Shown: positions 40,831-63,079, counted from the stretch's first letter. The stretch is 64,000 nucleotides of DNA from Rhynchonema sp. JSB1_4 (GCA_030248065.1 JASAMV010008326.1:1-64000); one strand, 5' to 3'. Made by a program: numbers and translations. The notes: generated by a model not told the origin, from the sequence alone.

Positions 40831-41772
40831 CGGGCCATGAAGGGTCCGGTGCGGCAGGCAACCATGTTTGCGCGGCGAGATGCTTACTTGTGCTGCGATG
40901 TTCTCAGACTTATCTGTTGTTCAGCTGCGTGGGAGGCTGTTGTTCTCTTTTTTGTAGCTTGTAGGCCATCGGTTTTGTGAAGTCACATCCGCCAATGGAG
41001 CGCTTGTGCTCTTGTTGTTGGGTCAAGGAATAATAATTTATGCTGGTTTGCTGTTGTTTTGAAAGTGGAATGGTCATATCCGGATCAGTTTGGGATTGCG
41101 TGTGGTGATGCTGACTAGTGAAAGCAAATAAAAGTTGGCAAAATCAAGAGTTTTTCGTCAGTCTGATCTAGGGGTATTGTCCAAGTATATACCTACGCAG
41201 CACCTGGGTAGGTAATTCACTCATCACCAGAGTGATTAACCAATTCGGATGCTGGCTTGGTGTACTGTTCGTCAACTCAGATTGTCATCAACATCAAAAC
41301 ATCATCTTGTCGTCAAGGTGCAAAATCGGAGTGTACAAATTCGTTCTGATCGCGATCGAAACCCACATTTTTGGCTCACCATCCACAGTATGGAGGTTAA
41401 ACGCAGATTGGCGACTAAAAATTTGTTCACTACATAAAAGATTCGGCACTTGGAAGCTCACTATAGAGAAAGTCAAATGTTGTTGCAGAAATGAAACACT
41501 TTGAGGTGTGAAACGCGCAGAGACGCTTTGGATTAAAATGCCGTAATGCGTAACGTACCTAGGCGCTAGGCGGTCCTGTGATTGTCGTTAACGCGCGCAA
41601 GCGCTGACTGTGTGATATATTTTATGAAACTGGGCGTCGTGTGATAGCTGAAATATATGAAAACGTAAATAAGTTGGTGTGCGACGTGCACTAATTTATT
41701 TATTCAGATTTTGTGCTTCAATGAGTGATACAGTAGTAAATTTCCGGATTCACTGCCGTGCAGAGAGGTATA

Positions 41773-41958
41773 GGCAAACTACATCAACACGAGCCCGATT
41801 TCGAAGGTGGTTGTGTACTCAAAACGAATAGAAAGAGAAAATCATCATGCTCCACTTTGTATTCTTAAACGTGTAACATTTCCCAAATCAGCAGCCACGT
41901 CAGAATGTTTCACAATTCTGCCAGCTGCGAAATCGGGCTCGTGTTGGCGTAGTTTGCC
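41773..41958 (+). mobile_element. MITE, GGCAAACTACG ends, second copy
   Basis: 186 bp, matching 7156-7342 along its length. Inverted ends GGCAAACTACATCAACACGA and the complement of GGCAAACTACGCCAACACGA. Central AGAATGTTTCAC. Confidence 0.8.
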
Positions 41959-42070
41959 TTTATGTCCCATAGTTAATTACTAGTTTAAACCCGAAATCGA
42001 CTTTTGAAACATTCAGGTAACGGAGACACACGCAGTTTGCCAACCAGGCGGGTGTATGGTTAAGTGTGCA

Positions 42071-42369
42071 CAGGGTTGGGCAAAAAACGTTTTTTTTAAC
42101 TTGGGCCAACTTTGGCCGGGGTCATCACTGAAAGTCAAACTCCGTATATCGACGTATCTCGACAAAGTAAAAATTGGTCGAAACTTTTTTGAAAAAAATG
42201 GGACAAAAAATTGATTTTCCTTGATAATCAGGGTACTTTCCCTGAAAAATTAGGGAAAATCAAGGAAATTCAGGACTTTAAAAAAACGAAAAACGACCCA
42301 GGCGTTTTTTTGAAAAAAACGTCGTTTTTTTAAAGAAAAAACGCCGTCGTTTTTTCTTGCCCAACCCTG
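42071..42369 (+). mobile_element. hAT-type MITE, CAGGGTTGGGC family, short form
   Basis: 299 bp with perfect 8-bp duplication AGTGTGCA (42063-42070, 42370-42377) and ends CAGGGTTGGGC/GCCCAACCCTG. Lacks about 200 bp present in the 52388, 53413 and 59816 copies (from ACTTTGGCC toward the left end), so it is a deletion derivative. Confidence 0.85.
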
Positions 42370-42453
42370 AGTGTGCACAGCCTTTCAGAACTGCGCGCGT
42401 GCTTAGCGTTCGGGTTTAGACGTGAACATTAACTATGGGGTATATTTGACTGT

Positions 42454-42614
42454 TTGGCAGTGAATTACGAAATTTACTATTGTATGCCTGCCTTGCCTGC
42501 CTGCAATATAACAGTATGCCAACACCGATCCGTCACGTGTCCAAGGTGCCAATGAGGCCCAAGAGCAGAAATTCTTACATCGCACCAAGGGCATGAATCA
42601 CCGAAGGCCGCCAG
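42454..42614 (+). repeat. dispersed repeat R1, second copy
   Basis: Matches 26067-26245. Confidence 0.6.
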
Positions 42615-43064
42615 TGCATGTGCATCGCTTATACGTTGCAACATGCACGTATACATGAATGTGTTGAATATCCAGTTTTGTGTGTGTATGAAATTGTGAC
42701 ACAATGGACTCCACACGGTATGCAATCAGCCATCATACAATTGGTCGGTCCGGCCCCACCCTTGGGATTGATTTTTATCTGGCTTTCAAGTGCACCCATA
42801 TCGGTATGGTGTAACTTCCTCTCTGCGATGTTTTGGCCATCCATTAAAAACTGGAGTACCCATTTAGGCTTAATAGGGTTTGGCCAGCGTTTGCAGTAAG
42901 CTCACTGTTGCCGGGAAACGTCCGTCAAACAAATGAACTACACAATGCACATACCTCCCACAAAGTCATCATAGTTTTGGCTCCATCACCGGTTTGTCCG
43001 ACCAGGCCCTGGTGTGTACCTATAAAGTCAGCAAGTTGCAGAGGTGCGACGATAGGCATATAAT

Positions 43065-43952
43065 ATGGTCAATTACAAGAGTTTCGCAATCGTTCAAGCA
43101 GCGCTTTTGTTGGTATCTCATTTGCTAATCAGTAAGTCATATAATAACTTGATTGTGAACATAAAAAAATTACATGGCACAACGTAATGTCTCACCCAGC
43201 AAAGGAGTATTTCCAGTCGAAGGCTCGCTAGAGACCCAATGTCTGGCATTGCCAACCAGCGCCGCAGCGTTTATGTTCCACGGTCGATGTTACGCAATCA
43301 AAGTTGGCACCAATTACCAGCTGGCAGGCTTAGGCTTAGGCTTAGGCGCGCACTGCTTGCGATCAAATATCGGGCGCGCTTGGTCATCTGTCAATCTTGC
43401 ATTCGGTGTTGAATTGGTTGCACTGGTCAGACAGAAAATGGTCGCTGCGGTTAGTACACGCTGATGGTTCACTGTTGTCATTCTGTCAATCGGCATCTGC
43501 CTGACTGTTTTTTATGCTTCACCAAATATAATCTGTAATCAGGGTTATGCGTCCTGTGGTCGGTGGACATCGCTGGAACGCTATACACCGAGTGTGTCCG
43601 TCTACCCAGCCACATCAGCGGAGGAGGATTGGTACTTTCAGTTCAACGGACAACTTTATGGACCGGTGCCCACACGGGCCACAGGTTACACCTGGAAAAA
43701 ATGTTCAAAAATTAAGAAAGGAAAGTGTGGGTGTAAAAGTTGTGTTGATTTTTAGGCTGGGCCAACCACTGGTGGAAGAATGGTTTGGGCTCTTCATATG
43801 CACCGAAGAACATGGGCTCACTGGGCGCTGTGTACTGGCACGACACAAGCAGCGCTAACTCGTGGGGATTGCATGACACGGCGGCAACCAACAACTATTG
43901 GCCGCATTGTGAATATCGTAAGACCTTTAGACAAAAACTGTATTTTAGTTGA
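43065..43952 (+). CDS. secreted protein, possibly C-type-lectin-like
   Basis: A TATAAAG box at 43021 lies 38 bp before the ATG. Exon 1 (43065-43131) encodes a signal peptide: MVNYKSFAIVQAALLLVSHL. A likely second exon starts at 43217 after TATTTCCAG and contains FMFHGRCYAIK. Exon 3 is 43543-43684 (GYASCGRWTSLERY, then TSAEEDWYFQFNG). Exon 4 starts at 43756 (GWANHWWKNGLG, VYWHD, NSWGLHD, NNYWPHCEYR) and either ends at a donor at 43917 or reads to a stop at 43952. The FxGRCYA opening, Trp-rich middle and C-terminal CEYR resemble a C-type lectin-like fold, but key motifs are not clear, so the family is tentative. Where exon 2 ends is uncertain; AAA|GTTGGC keeps phase. A telomere-like tract lies in the following intron. 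Confidence 0.45.
43330..43347 (+). repeat. interstitial telomere-like (TTAGGC)3
   Basis: Three perfect tandem copies of the nematode telomere hexamer, just downstream of the second exon of the secreted-protein gene. Another three-copy tract (as GCCTAA) is at 27823-27840 inside a MITE. Confidence 0.85.
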
Positions 43953-44831
43953 TTTTCATCCTCAATCTGCTATTGGAGTTTCTAAAGCTCACCATACTCA
44001 GCTCTGCAAATGATTCTGGAACCACTGTTTATGTGATAGCCTCTATCGCGGAAGCGACTAGGCATAGGGTAAGTCAGCTCCTGGCATTGTGTAGCGCTTG
44101 GTTGAGTGATGCCGTTAAGTGTGATTGGATGTCCGTTGTAGATTCAATATTGCAAGTTCCGATAACTCAATATTCCGATGCTCAATAATACGAGATTCAT
44201 TACGTCAGAAATGTAATACAGCTCAATATTAAACCGACACACAAAGTCTCAATCTCAACAGTGAAAACAGAATGTAAAGCACACACAGACAGAACAGACC
44301 GTCAGCTTATCAGCAGCATTACACATGCATTATTCAGCCAAAACATGCTCTTTAGAAATCACACGCTCAAGAACACCATGCCGTTTCATGGAGAACTGCC
44401 GGTTCTCCACACTCCCCACTTTCAGAAAAGAAAGTAATTAGCCAACCGAAAAGGGATTACCGAAGAGTAATAACCTAACGTTACTCAATGAAAGTGTAGG
44501 TAGATGATTGGTTGTTGTTCGACAGCGAAAATAGATTTATCCCAGTTCTTGCCCGCAAATGATCACTGGGCAGAATCATTCACCGCCATTGACTTTGAAC
44601 TCGTTGTTCTCGCATTCGGACATCAACGCCATCACAATGTCCTTCACGCTTTCCAGATGTTTACGCGTTTCTTCGCTAGCCTCGTAGAACGCTGCGTAGA
44701 ACTTCAGCCTCACATTATCCGAATATGGCTCCGACATGATAATAATACGAATGCAATGAATAAAATAACGTTGATCTGCAAAACGTAGCAAAAAACGTTG
44801 CGTAACGCCTTCCCGCCGAAACAAAGAACGA
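43953..44831. other. no gene supported
   Basis: A charged 53-codon minus-strand stretch (about 44738-44579, starting MSEPYSDNVRLKFYAAF) is open but has no partner exons; it lies just beyond the 3' end of the Pao element. Otherwise nothing recognised. Confidence 0.35.
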
Positions 44832-47800
44832 TTAAAGATGAGCGCAAAAGACAAAAAAACGAATTAGCCGTGGAATACAAGTAGGATAAGCAATGGGAAT
44901 AAGAATGATGGATTGGTAAGGAATTAGAAACGCGCGGGTGGATGGAACAACTGGGCCCACCGTGCAACCAGACATTGAATGATTGTTGGCAGCAAACAGA
45001 GGGTGATAAGCACTGCCACAACAACCATTAGTAGCATGATAACAAAGGATTGCCAGTGATCCCAGAATAACGATGGGAAACCATTCAGAGTGAACGAATT
45101 GCCGTGGATATTCGAGATTTTTCAGTTTGTGCAATTCGGTTTGAATTGGGAACCACGATTTTGCGTCCTCTTCCGAAATCACATCATCCCATTTGTACTT
45201 CTTGACGCACAGACTTTGCACAAACAGTTTGCCGCTCAATGTCAGTGGTGTGGCGTAGCCAAATGGATCGAATAGACTAGCCAACAGGCTTGCTACGTCC
45301 CGTCTCGTGAACGGTTCGTCGGGACTCAACAGCATCTTCAGCTCAGCGAATCCCAACATGTCTGTGACAGTGTTCCAGAACGTACCCAATGCCTTGATTC
45401 TTTCCGATTTGATCAGATCAACCTTGGGAATGGAATCACGAAACAGTTTGGAGTTGCTTGTCCACTCCCTGATATTCATTTTCAGGCCGTTCTCGAATTT
45501 GCCTTTCACCAACGGATACAATTCGATGGCCTCCTCCTCCGATTCAACGCCTGTGACCAAATTGTCAACGTACATTTTGTTCGCCAGATTCCGGATTCGT
45601 GGGTCTTTGTCTGTTGACAGTACACGATGTTGCGTGACCTGCAACATCGCTGGCGACGCAATCGTGCCAAACGGAACACGCTTCCATTGTACAATACGAA
45701 CATTGTTACGCAGATCAGGCAATTTGGAAACGTCTTTCACCCACAGAAACCGCAGACAGTCTTGATCTTCAATTCGGACTGCTAATTGCAAGAACGCTTG
45801 CTTCACATCTGCGACAACAGCGAAACGGTACAACCGAAAGTTCAGCAACAGACCGAGCATATCGGGGAGCAAAATTGGGCCCCGGTGCAAGCAGCAGTTC
45901 AAGCTGGTGTTGAATGGTGGACACGTCGAACTTGCGTTGAACACCACACGATACTTGGTAGTGACTTTTGCCAACGTCACCACAATCAACCACGCTAGGT
46001 AGTGTTCAGGATGACCGACAGGAATCTCTGGAGCATCACCGATCATTCCCTGCTCCAGGTAATCTTCGAAGATGCCAGATACAATTTTGAGCATGGCTGG
46101 GTCGTTGACCAAACGTTTGACTTGCTGGTTCAATATGGCCATCGCCTTTCGAAAATTGGTGCCCAGATTCTTGTGTTTCCAGGGCCATCCAACTTCTGCC
46201 CGACCTTCCTCGTTGATGCGAAACGTTTCGTTGAACGCACGCATGAATGCAGCATCGCTTTCTGACTGCATGCTGGCCAAAGTGCCAATATCTTCCATGG
46301 CCCAATATTGTTCAATGTCCAATTGCCGTTGTGTAATCGGTGGATTCGCATCGATCACGTTCTTGTCATCGCGCACATGAATGGTGCACCGGTTGGCAAC
46401 GATTCGACCTGACTTGTTGCTCACCACATTCAACGACACAGGCCCGGTGAGCAAATAGCCGAACATGGACGGAATCAACGACAAACCTGATGGCAATTCC
46501 AATTTGCCTGCGTGGAAGTCAATCATAGACCAAAACACATCCGCACCGATCAACACATCTGGGTAACACACCCGACCTGCATATGGCAGATCGTCTGCCA
46601 GTTGGTGTTCCATGCTTTTCAGGATTTTCATGTCGTCGTCCGTCAGCTTTGGCTGTTCTGAGGACGTAGACATGTCATCACGCACATAGGCCCGACACGT
46701 CACTAATTCACCGTTCAGTCCACGAAGGCCCAGTTTTACACATTCCGAATTTGGTGCCGCAATGTCAGCACCCTCAAACGGTCGAATGGTCATGTCCTCC
46801 GTCAAAATGGTTTTCAGTTTGTGTTTTTCGGCCGTTTTTCTGTTCACGAACGTAACTTGGCAGCAAGGATCGAACATCAAGCAGCCTTTCTGTTCACTAG
46901 AATCGTCGTCCGGGTTCAAAATGCCTGCACGAGCCGTCATTAACAATCCTCGAATTGTGGAATTCACAACAGTGCTTGACACATTGACTGGGGGTGCAGC
47001 ACTGACCACATTTGAATTCACACGACCGCCGCCGCCGGAATTGGCATTCCTTTGCGCATTTGCATTACTTTGACTGTTTTGCGCATTGCCGCTTTGCGCT
47101 TTGCTGCCGCCGCGCTGACCGCTGTGGCTTCCTCCCGGGCGCGACCGATTGGAGCCACTATATGGAGCGCCTCTTTGGGCACCCCGATAACCGCCGCTGC
47201 CGCCGCCGCTGCCGCCGCCGCTGCCGCCGCCGCTGCCGCCGCCTCTGGCGGGAGGCTTTGTGCACAAACTAATGTGATGCCGATAACCGCAACGTGCACA
47301 AGGATACGCATGACAATCGCGTGCCGTATGCGACCCGAAACACATGAAACACAGCCGTTTTTCAGTCAGAACCACCCTACGCTCGTCAGGACCCGAAACG
47401 TTGCGACATTCAACCGAATTATGCGCAAACCCACAGAACACACAACGCATCGCACTTAACGGTGTCACCCTGCCTCTGTAACCCGCATTGAACCGATTTC
47501 CCCCTCGTACATAGGAACCGCGTGAATTTCCAGAACCGTAACCGTGATCGTGTGGTCGAAAACCACCACGTGAACTATTGTGTGGGGGCCTTCCTTGACC
47601 CCTGGTCTGCACAAAAAACGCTCCGGTACCTAGTTGCAGAGAACTCGAATCACTTGCCTCGCTAGATTTCCGGCTTTTGTCCTTCTGGTCACCCTTGACG
47701 TTGTCGACTCGTTCTTGTCGATCGATAATGTTCCACAACTGCGCTGTAAGATCAGAGACGGACCAGTCAGTGAGCGGTTACACATCTTCCAGCTTGTAGC

Positions 47801-47891
47801 ACACGAACGTGGGGAGTTTTTCCTGCAGGTTTTGCGTAATGATCACACGGTTGCCCGGGGCGTTCACGTCTTCACCCGCAGGGGATGCCAT
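44832..47891 (-). CDS. BEL/Pao retroelement gag-pol, damaged
   Basis: One long frame of 968 codons from 47738, extended to an upstream ATG at 47891 if a single in-frame stop near 47778 is ignored. In order: a gag remnant, a Gly/Arg-rich linker, three CCHC-type knuckles (CVFC, CFMCFGSHTARDC, CARCGYRHHISLC), a Gly/Ser repeat, a retropepsin-like region and a Pao reverse transcriptase (FAVVADVKQAFLQL, VPFGTIASPAMLQ, KMYVDNLVTG). The protease active site reads D-P-C instead of D-S/T-G, and the RT box is YVDN. RNase H and integrase are absent: the RT-connection region joins directly to unrelated sequence near 45110. No long terminal repeats were found on either side. A dead, internally deleted copy. 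Confidence 0.85.
44924..45112 (-). pseudogene. env-like transmembrane tail remnant of the Pao element
   Basis: In a frame different from pol, this stretch reads a Trp-rich ectodomain end, one strongly hydrophobic span of about 20 residues (Met/Val/Leu-rich) and a short tail with a stop. Its position downstream of pol and its layout match the C-terminus of the envelope-like gene carried by some nematode Pao elements. It is fused out of frame to the truncated pol, so a pol-to-env deletion is inferred. Only the remnant is described. Confidence 0.45.
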
Positions 47892-48952
47892 GTAGCAGAT
47901 GGCAAGCCTCTCGAGTCTCTGTGTTAGGTACTTTTATGCAGACAATGTTATAAAGAAAATCAATCATTGAATCATTGTTGGCGTCTGCCACAGCCTCCCT
48001 GAATATCAAGGGTGTTATCATGCCCATCGATTGACACACACACACACACAGGTGCGCAAGAGTCGGTGTTTCGTTAACTAATCGCGATGAACAACCAACG
48101 TGCTGTCACGGATGCGGGGGCGTGTTCCACAACTTCACCGCCCAACATCTGTTGCAATGCACGCGGTCGTGCGCTGTGAACTGGGTCTGCGAGAGTTTCG
48201 GGTGTGCTCTCAGTTGTTGTCATGTGTCAGTCGGTTTTGTCATTCAGCTTCTTCAGCATCAGGCTTCCAATGTCGTAGAGACAGACAGACACAACACATC
48301 GGCAAAAGATCTGGCAGGTCTCCATCCACCTCGTGTTTTTCGTCTGAAGGGCGTAAACTGACTGACATTTCAATTACTGGCAGGTTTCGTGTTGTTACAT
48401 AAAAAAACTTGTGACACAAACTTATTTCTTAATCACACAGCTACCACTCGACCACCAAGGAGTGTCGCATGGCGCTCACTGACCACAACGATAATGCCGT
48501 ACTCTACGAGGCTGAGCCCGGTTTCAAATTTTACATTCACAGTTATTAGCTGTGAAACATCACACACGTGGACCATATTCAGAAGAACTCAGAACTCTGG
48601 AATGCGAAGCGCAATTTCAAATATCAGCGGAATATCGAATCATACCAGCATTTATACCCCTGTACCTCACCACCCATTTATTATATATTGGCCCAATATC
48701 GTCCATAATTTCCACAGCGTGAAGCTTAGGATTTACATTATCAAAGTAAGGCCCGTTGTGGAGTGAACCCAAAAAATGTCAGGCACAGCGGTAGATTGAA
48801 ATAAAAAAAAATAAAATTAAGCACCAAATACGTAAATATGTATATTTGAAATCGGGATCACAGTTCGCCTGTCTCAGAAATATTATATGACTAATACTAC
48901 ATACTATGTATGTGAATTTGCTTATGTTTTATGTTTTAATCATAAAAGTGGG
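47892..48952. other. no gene recognised
   Basis: Sequence between the Pao remnant and the TRIM-NHL stop. Contains a short CA run at about 48034-48050 and an exact copy of the dispersed 10-mer (48553-48562, minus orientation). Confidence 0.4.
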
Positions 48953-59019
<10,067 letters not shown>

Positions 59020-59770
59020 GGTGGAAGAAAATTTCACAATTTCAGTTATAATAGTCTGGTGTGTTGCTCAACACAAAATGGACACCCAGTTGTGTGTGTT
59101 TGATTTTTGCGTTACGTGTGCAAGGTGCATGACGACAAGACGTTCTTCTTATCTAATTTTAGGACGCACACGAAATAGCAACACACACAGAATGAAATCG
59201 GTTTGCTTGTTACGAAACGAATACACATGTGTACTTTTGTGATGCGCAGGTTTGTGATAAAAAACTGTCAAGTCATCGCACTGTTGTGGTGATATTATGC
59301 TCGTCCACACGCACAAAAGTACACAAATATAAAAAGTTGTTCAAGTTACAATATTTGTCAGGTCCATAAACACTCTGCGATTTGTAGTTAAAATGATTAT
59401 CGTTGAGTTAACTCATAGTATATGAAACAACATGGGAACACCACGCACTGCAGTCGTTATATTCGTTTAATGATATCAACGAAACAGCAGGAAAAATATC
59501 ATTGCATCGAATGCAATACAAAAAAGCGAAGTCAGTGCAGTGCTCAAGGAATAAGTCAGTCGGCACCTGAGAATAGTGGAACACACAGAGGGAAAAAACA
59601 GCACAATGCGCCAGGCACATGCACGGTTGTTGCTCGGCACGCCGAACGAATCACCGAACGGAAAAACTCAATGCAAAATTGCTCATTTTCTCTCTCTGGG
59701 GGTGTGACTGTGAAAAAACTGGCTAAAAAAAACCAAAAAACGGCCGCCAAATGGCGTTGCGTATCATTGA
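59020..59770. other. TRIM-NHL 5' flank
   Basis: Upstream region of the TRIM-NHL gene. No clear TATA box close to the ATG and no gene recognised. A 170-codon open frame at 59422-59934 runs into a MITE and is not supported. Confidence 0.4.
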
Positions 59771-60412
59771 GGTCCAGTACGCATTCGGGTCCAGCGCGCA
59801 TTAGGGTCTCATGCTCAGGGTTGGGCCAAAAAAGACGACGGCGTTTTTTCTTAAAAAAACGACGTTTTTTAAAAAAAACCGCCTGGGTCGTTTTTTGTTT
59901 TTTTTTAATCCTGAATTTCCTTGATTTTCTCTGATTTTTCAGGAAAAGTACCCTGATTATCAAGGAAAATCAATTTCTTGTCCCATTTTTTTTTCAAAAA
60001 ATTTTCGACCAATTTTTACTTTGTCGAGATACGTCGATATACGGAGTTTGACTTTCAATGATGGTCAAAGTTGGTCCCATGATGCGGGTCTGATATGGGA
60101 TCTTAACAACTCGCTAGAAAAGGCTTGAAACCCGTTTATTTTGCCTCAGAACACATAGAATTACTTCATTTAACCACACGTTTTCTTCCCAACATGAGCG
60201 TTTTCCAAATTTTTGGGCATGTTTTGGGTCATCTGGGCGTTTTAAAAAAACGTTTTTAAAAAACGATTTTTTGAAAAACAAACGTTTTTTTGCCCAACCC
60301 TGCTCATGGGACCAGTAGCGTTAGGGTCCATAGCAGTAGGGTCCATCCATCGTTGGGTCCATCGTCTTAGGGTTCACCTCTCGGTAGGGTCCATAGCATT
60401 AGGGTCCATCAG
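59771..60412 (+). repeat. degenerate TAGGGTCCAT minisatellite
   Basis: About ten imperfect units of GTAGGGTCCATAGCAT type, split in two by the hAT-type MITE at 59816-60302. Confidence 0.6.
59816..60302 (+). mobile_element. hAT-type MITE, CAGGGTTGGGC family
   Basis: 487 bp, same ends and interior as 52388-52895. Flanks CTCATGCT and CTCATGGG (6 of 8 match). Confidence 0.8.
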
Positions 60413-60544
60413 GTAAAGATGCAGCAACAGGGCCCAGTGACCACTATGGTCCACAGCCCTTTTCACTGCAGTAGCTCATCAGGGCGGAGACGGTCAATAT
60501 CAAAGGCCCACCAGCTAACAACAAAATACGTTCGGGCCACTGCA

Positions 60545-60830
60545 GCAGTTCAGCAGAAAACAGAATACACAATAGTTCAGAACACAAAATGCACAATAGC
60601 GCAGAAAATAAATGGCACAATATTGTGAAGAAAATGAAATGCTAAAAAGTGCAGAAAAATGCATAATTGCGCAGGACGTAAAATCCAAATCATGTTGCAT
60701 AACATTATATTTTCTGCACAATTGTGCATTTCCATCATATATAATACACGATTGTGCATTTTTGCACTGTTGTGCATTTTATTTTCTGGACGATAGTGCA
60801 TTTTACGTTCTGCAGAATACTGTGCTTTTC
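60545..60830. repeat. imperfect foldback built of TGCACAAT units
   Basis: Left half repeats CAGAA..AATGCACAATA; right half repeats ATTGTGCATTTTATTTTCTG. About 285 bp, no target duplication seen. Confidence 0.5.
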
Positions 60831-60876
60831 ATTTCTGATGAGTTGCGTCGACAACAATAGCAGCGAAAAAATAATT

Positions 60877-60949
60877 GCGAACCAGGAGGACTCGAACCCC
60901 CGACCTTCGGATAACATGACCGGTGCTCTACCAACTGAGCTATGGTTCG
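60877..60949 (-). ncRNA. tRNA-like gene, unusual anticodon arm
   Basis: 73 nt on the minus strand: acceptor CGAACCA/TGGTTCG (7 of 7 paired), D arm GCTC..GAGC, T arm GGGGG-TTCGAGT-CCTCC, A box TAGCTCAGTTGG and B box GGTTCGAGTCC. The anticodon stem CCGGT/TCCGA pairs at only three positions, and position 33 is not T, so no anticodon can be assigned. Either a tRNA-derived pseudogene or an atypical tRNA. Confidence 0.6.
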
Positions 60950-61263
60950 GCGATTTTAACGCGTACTAAAGTTGTCTTTGTTCTTGTGGACGCGCGTAGG
61001 GCAATGACACCAAATAAGGACCAAATAAGGAAATAAGTATTTCTGATGAGCTACCGCAATGACCGAACACATTTTTCAGTCAGCTAGCACACCTTAATAT
61101 GCGCAATTCCAAGGCGTCCAATTCTCAATCGGTGTCCGTTGATTAAAAGTGCCACCCGCATAATACGATCAGGGTCATCAATGAGGATTCGCCGCTGAAA
61201 AGCCAGCGGAAACAGGAAAGCCCGGTACAAATGCAAGACGCTACGTATTATGAATATAGGCAA

Positions 61264-62390
61264 ACCAGCCATACTCTGCAGTCTTAAGACCATACCGCAT
61301 CACCCTGAATTCTTACACACCTATTACAAAAGGTTTCGGGTTCCTGTAGCCACGTCTCGCGCCGTTTGCGCATGGAAGCCGATAAACACCACACACAAAC
61401 GCGCGCTAAATGTTTCATGTTCTTGACGTTTAGCAAACCACGCGCGACGTGGCTACAGTAACCCGAAACATTTTAGGTGTGTAAGAATTCAGGGTGATAC
61501 GGTATGGTCTTAATTTTGTTCGTTTCTTTCATTATACCGGCGAAGAATCATTCAGTTGAAAGTCGTGGCAATTCAGACTGTCACCGTGCTTCCCTTTCCT
61601 TAAGTACTATGTCACCACTTTTCTGGCTTTTTTAGTACTTAAGAGAAGCAAAAGTGGTGACACAGACCTTAAGTACTATGTCACCACTTTTTACTCTTTT
61701 TTTAGTACTTAAGAGCAGCAAAAGTGGTGACACAGACCTTAACTACTATGTCACCACTTTTTTCTCTTTTTTAGTACTTAAGAGCAGCAAAAGTGGTGAC
61801 AGTCCTTATGTACTATGTCACCATTTTTTTCGCCTTTTCAGTACTTAAGACCAGCAAAAATGGTGACATAGTACTTAAGGCCTGTGTCACCATTTTTGCT
61901 GCTCTTAAGTACTGAAAAGGCGAAAAAAGTGGTGACATAGTACATAAGGACTGTCACCACTTTTGCTGCTCTTAAGTACTAAAAAAGGGAAAAAAGTGGT
62001 GACATAGTACTGAAGATCTGTGTCACCACTTTTGCTGCTCTTAAGTACTAAAAAAGGGAAAAAAGTGGTGACATAGTACTTAAGGCCTGTGTCACCACTT
62101 TTGCTGCTCTTTAGTACTAAAAAAGCTAGAAAAGTGGTGACATAGTACTTAAGGAAAGGGAAGCACGGTGACAGGATGAATTGCCACGACTTTCAACTGA
62201 ATGATGCTTCGCCGGTATAAAAGAAATGAACAAAATTTTCTGACATTTCCCGTTTGTATAGTCAAACCAGCCGCAGGCTGAGACCATACCGTATCACCCT
62301 GAATTCTTACACACCTAAAATGTTTCGGGTTACTGTAGCCACGTCGCGCGTGGTTTGCTAAGCGCCAAGATCATGAAACATCTGGCGCGC
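61264..62390. repeat. large compound palindrome
   Basis: The centre lies near 61876. Inner arms (about 61537-61875 and 61877-62215) hold four copies per side of a roughly 75-bp unit with CTTAAGTACTATGTCACCAC and GCAAAAGTGGTGACA, inverted between sides. Outer blocks with CACCCTGAATTCTTACACAC occur three times in alternating orientation (61292, 61482, 62299). Short AAATGTTTCATG and ATGAAACATCTG also occur. A reverse-transcriptase fragment follows directly. Confidence 0.7.
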
Positions 62391-62394
62391 GCTT

Positions 62395-62989
62395 GTGTTT
62401 CTGTTCAAGAATGCGGGTAAAAAATACCTCAAACACAGTGGGCAAACATACCAGTACACAGCTACCTTTACTAGAAAGGACCGCGCACTACGTGCTTTTG
62501 ATATCATGGATCTACTATCAATAGTTACCAGTCCGTCTTATGTAAAATTCGCCAACAAAATCTTCAAACAGACCAAAGGGGTTGGAATGGGCCTAGCATG
62601 TGCTCCTTTGATTACTGATCTGACTCTGTCAATGTGTGAGTACGACTTCTTGATAAAAACAGTCAACAAAAACCTTGTCAAAAAGATACAATTCGTTGGT
62701 CGTTACGTGGATGACGTTATTGCGATTGGCGATGAAAATTTTATGGATTTGGCCAAACAAATATATCCACCCGCTAAATCGCACTAACACCACAGTTTCC
62801 AAAGCTGATTACATGGACGTAAGCAGTTCATTCTCGGATAAAAAGCAAGTCCTGTTTGGTTTGTACGACAAAACAGAAGACTTCAACTTCAAAGTCGATA
62901 AATTTTGCCATGCTGACAGCAGTATGTTCAATAGGCTACGGGCTACGGGGTGTTTACCGCCCAGGTGCGCAGGTTTTACACTCTCGTGA
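62395..62989 (+). pseudogene. reverse-transcriptase fragment (Penelope-like?)
   Basis: Two frames, 62395-62787 and 62675-62989, together read one RT piece with a frame shift near 62760. Visible: FKQTKGVGMGLACAPL, RYVDDVIAIGD (catalytic YVDD), then KADYMDV and LYDKTEDFNF. The spacing fits the palm of RTs in Penelope-like or related invertebrate elements; the superfamily is an inference. No endonuclease domain follows. Dead. Confidence 0.6.
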
Positions 62990-63079
62990 GCACCAGACTT
63001 GAGTTCATAAAAGCCACTCGGACTCTAATTTTTCGTATGAGAGAGAAAGGTTTAACGGGAGACCACTGGCTGGTACCAG

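Larger units (their letters stand above)
39590..42070. other. gene-poor stretch
   Basis: Holds the R2 repeat copy (40635-40830), a MITE (41773-41958) and one doubtful small gene at 40217-40390. Otherwise nothing recognised. Confidence 0.4.
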
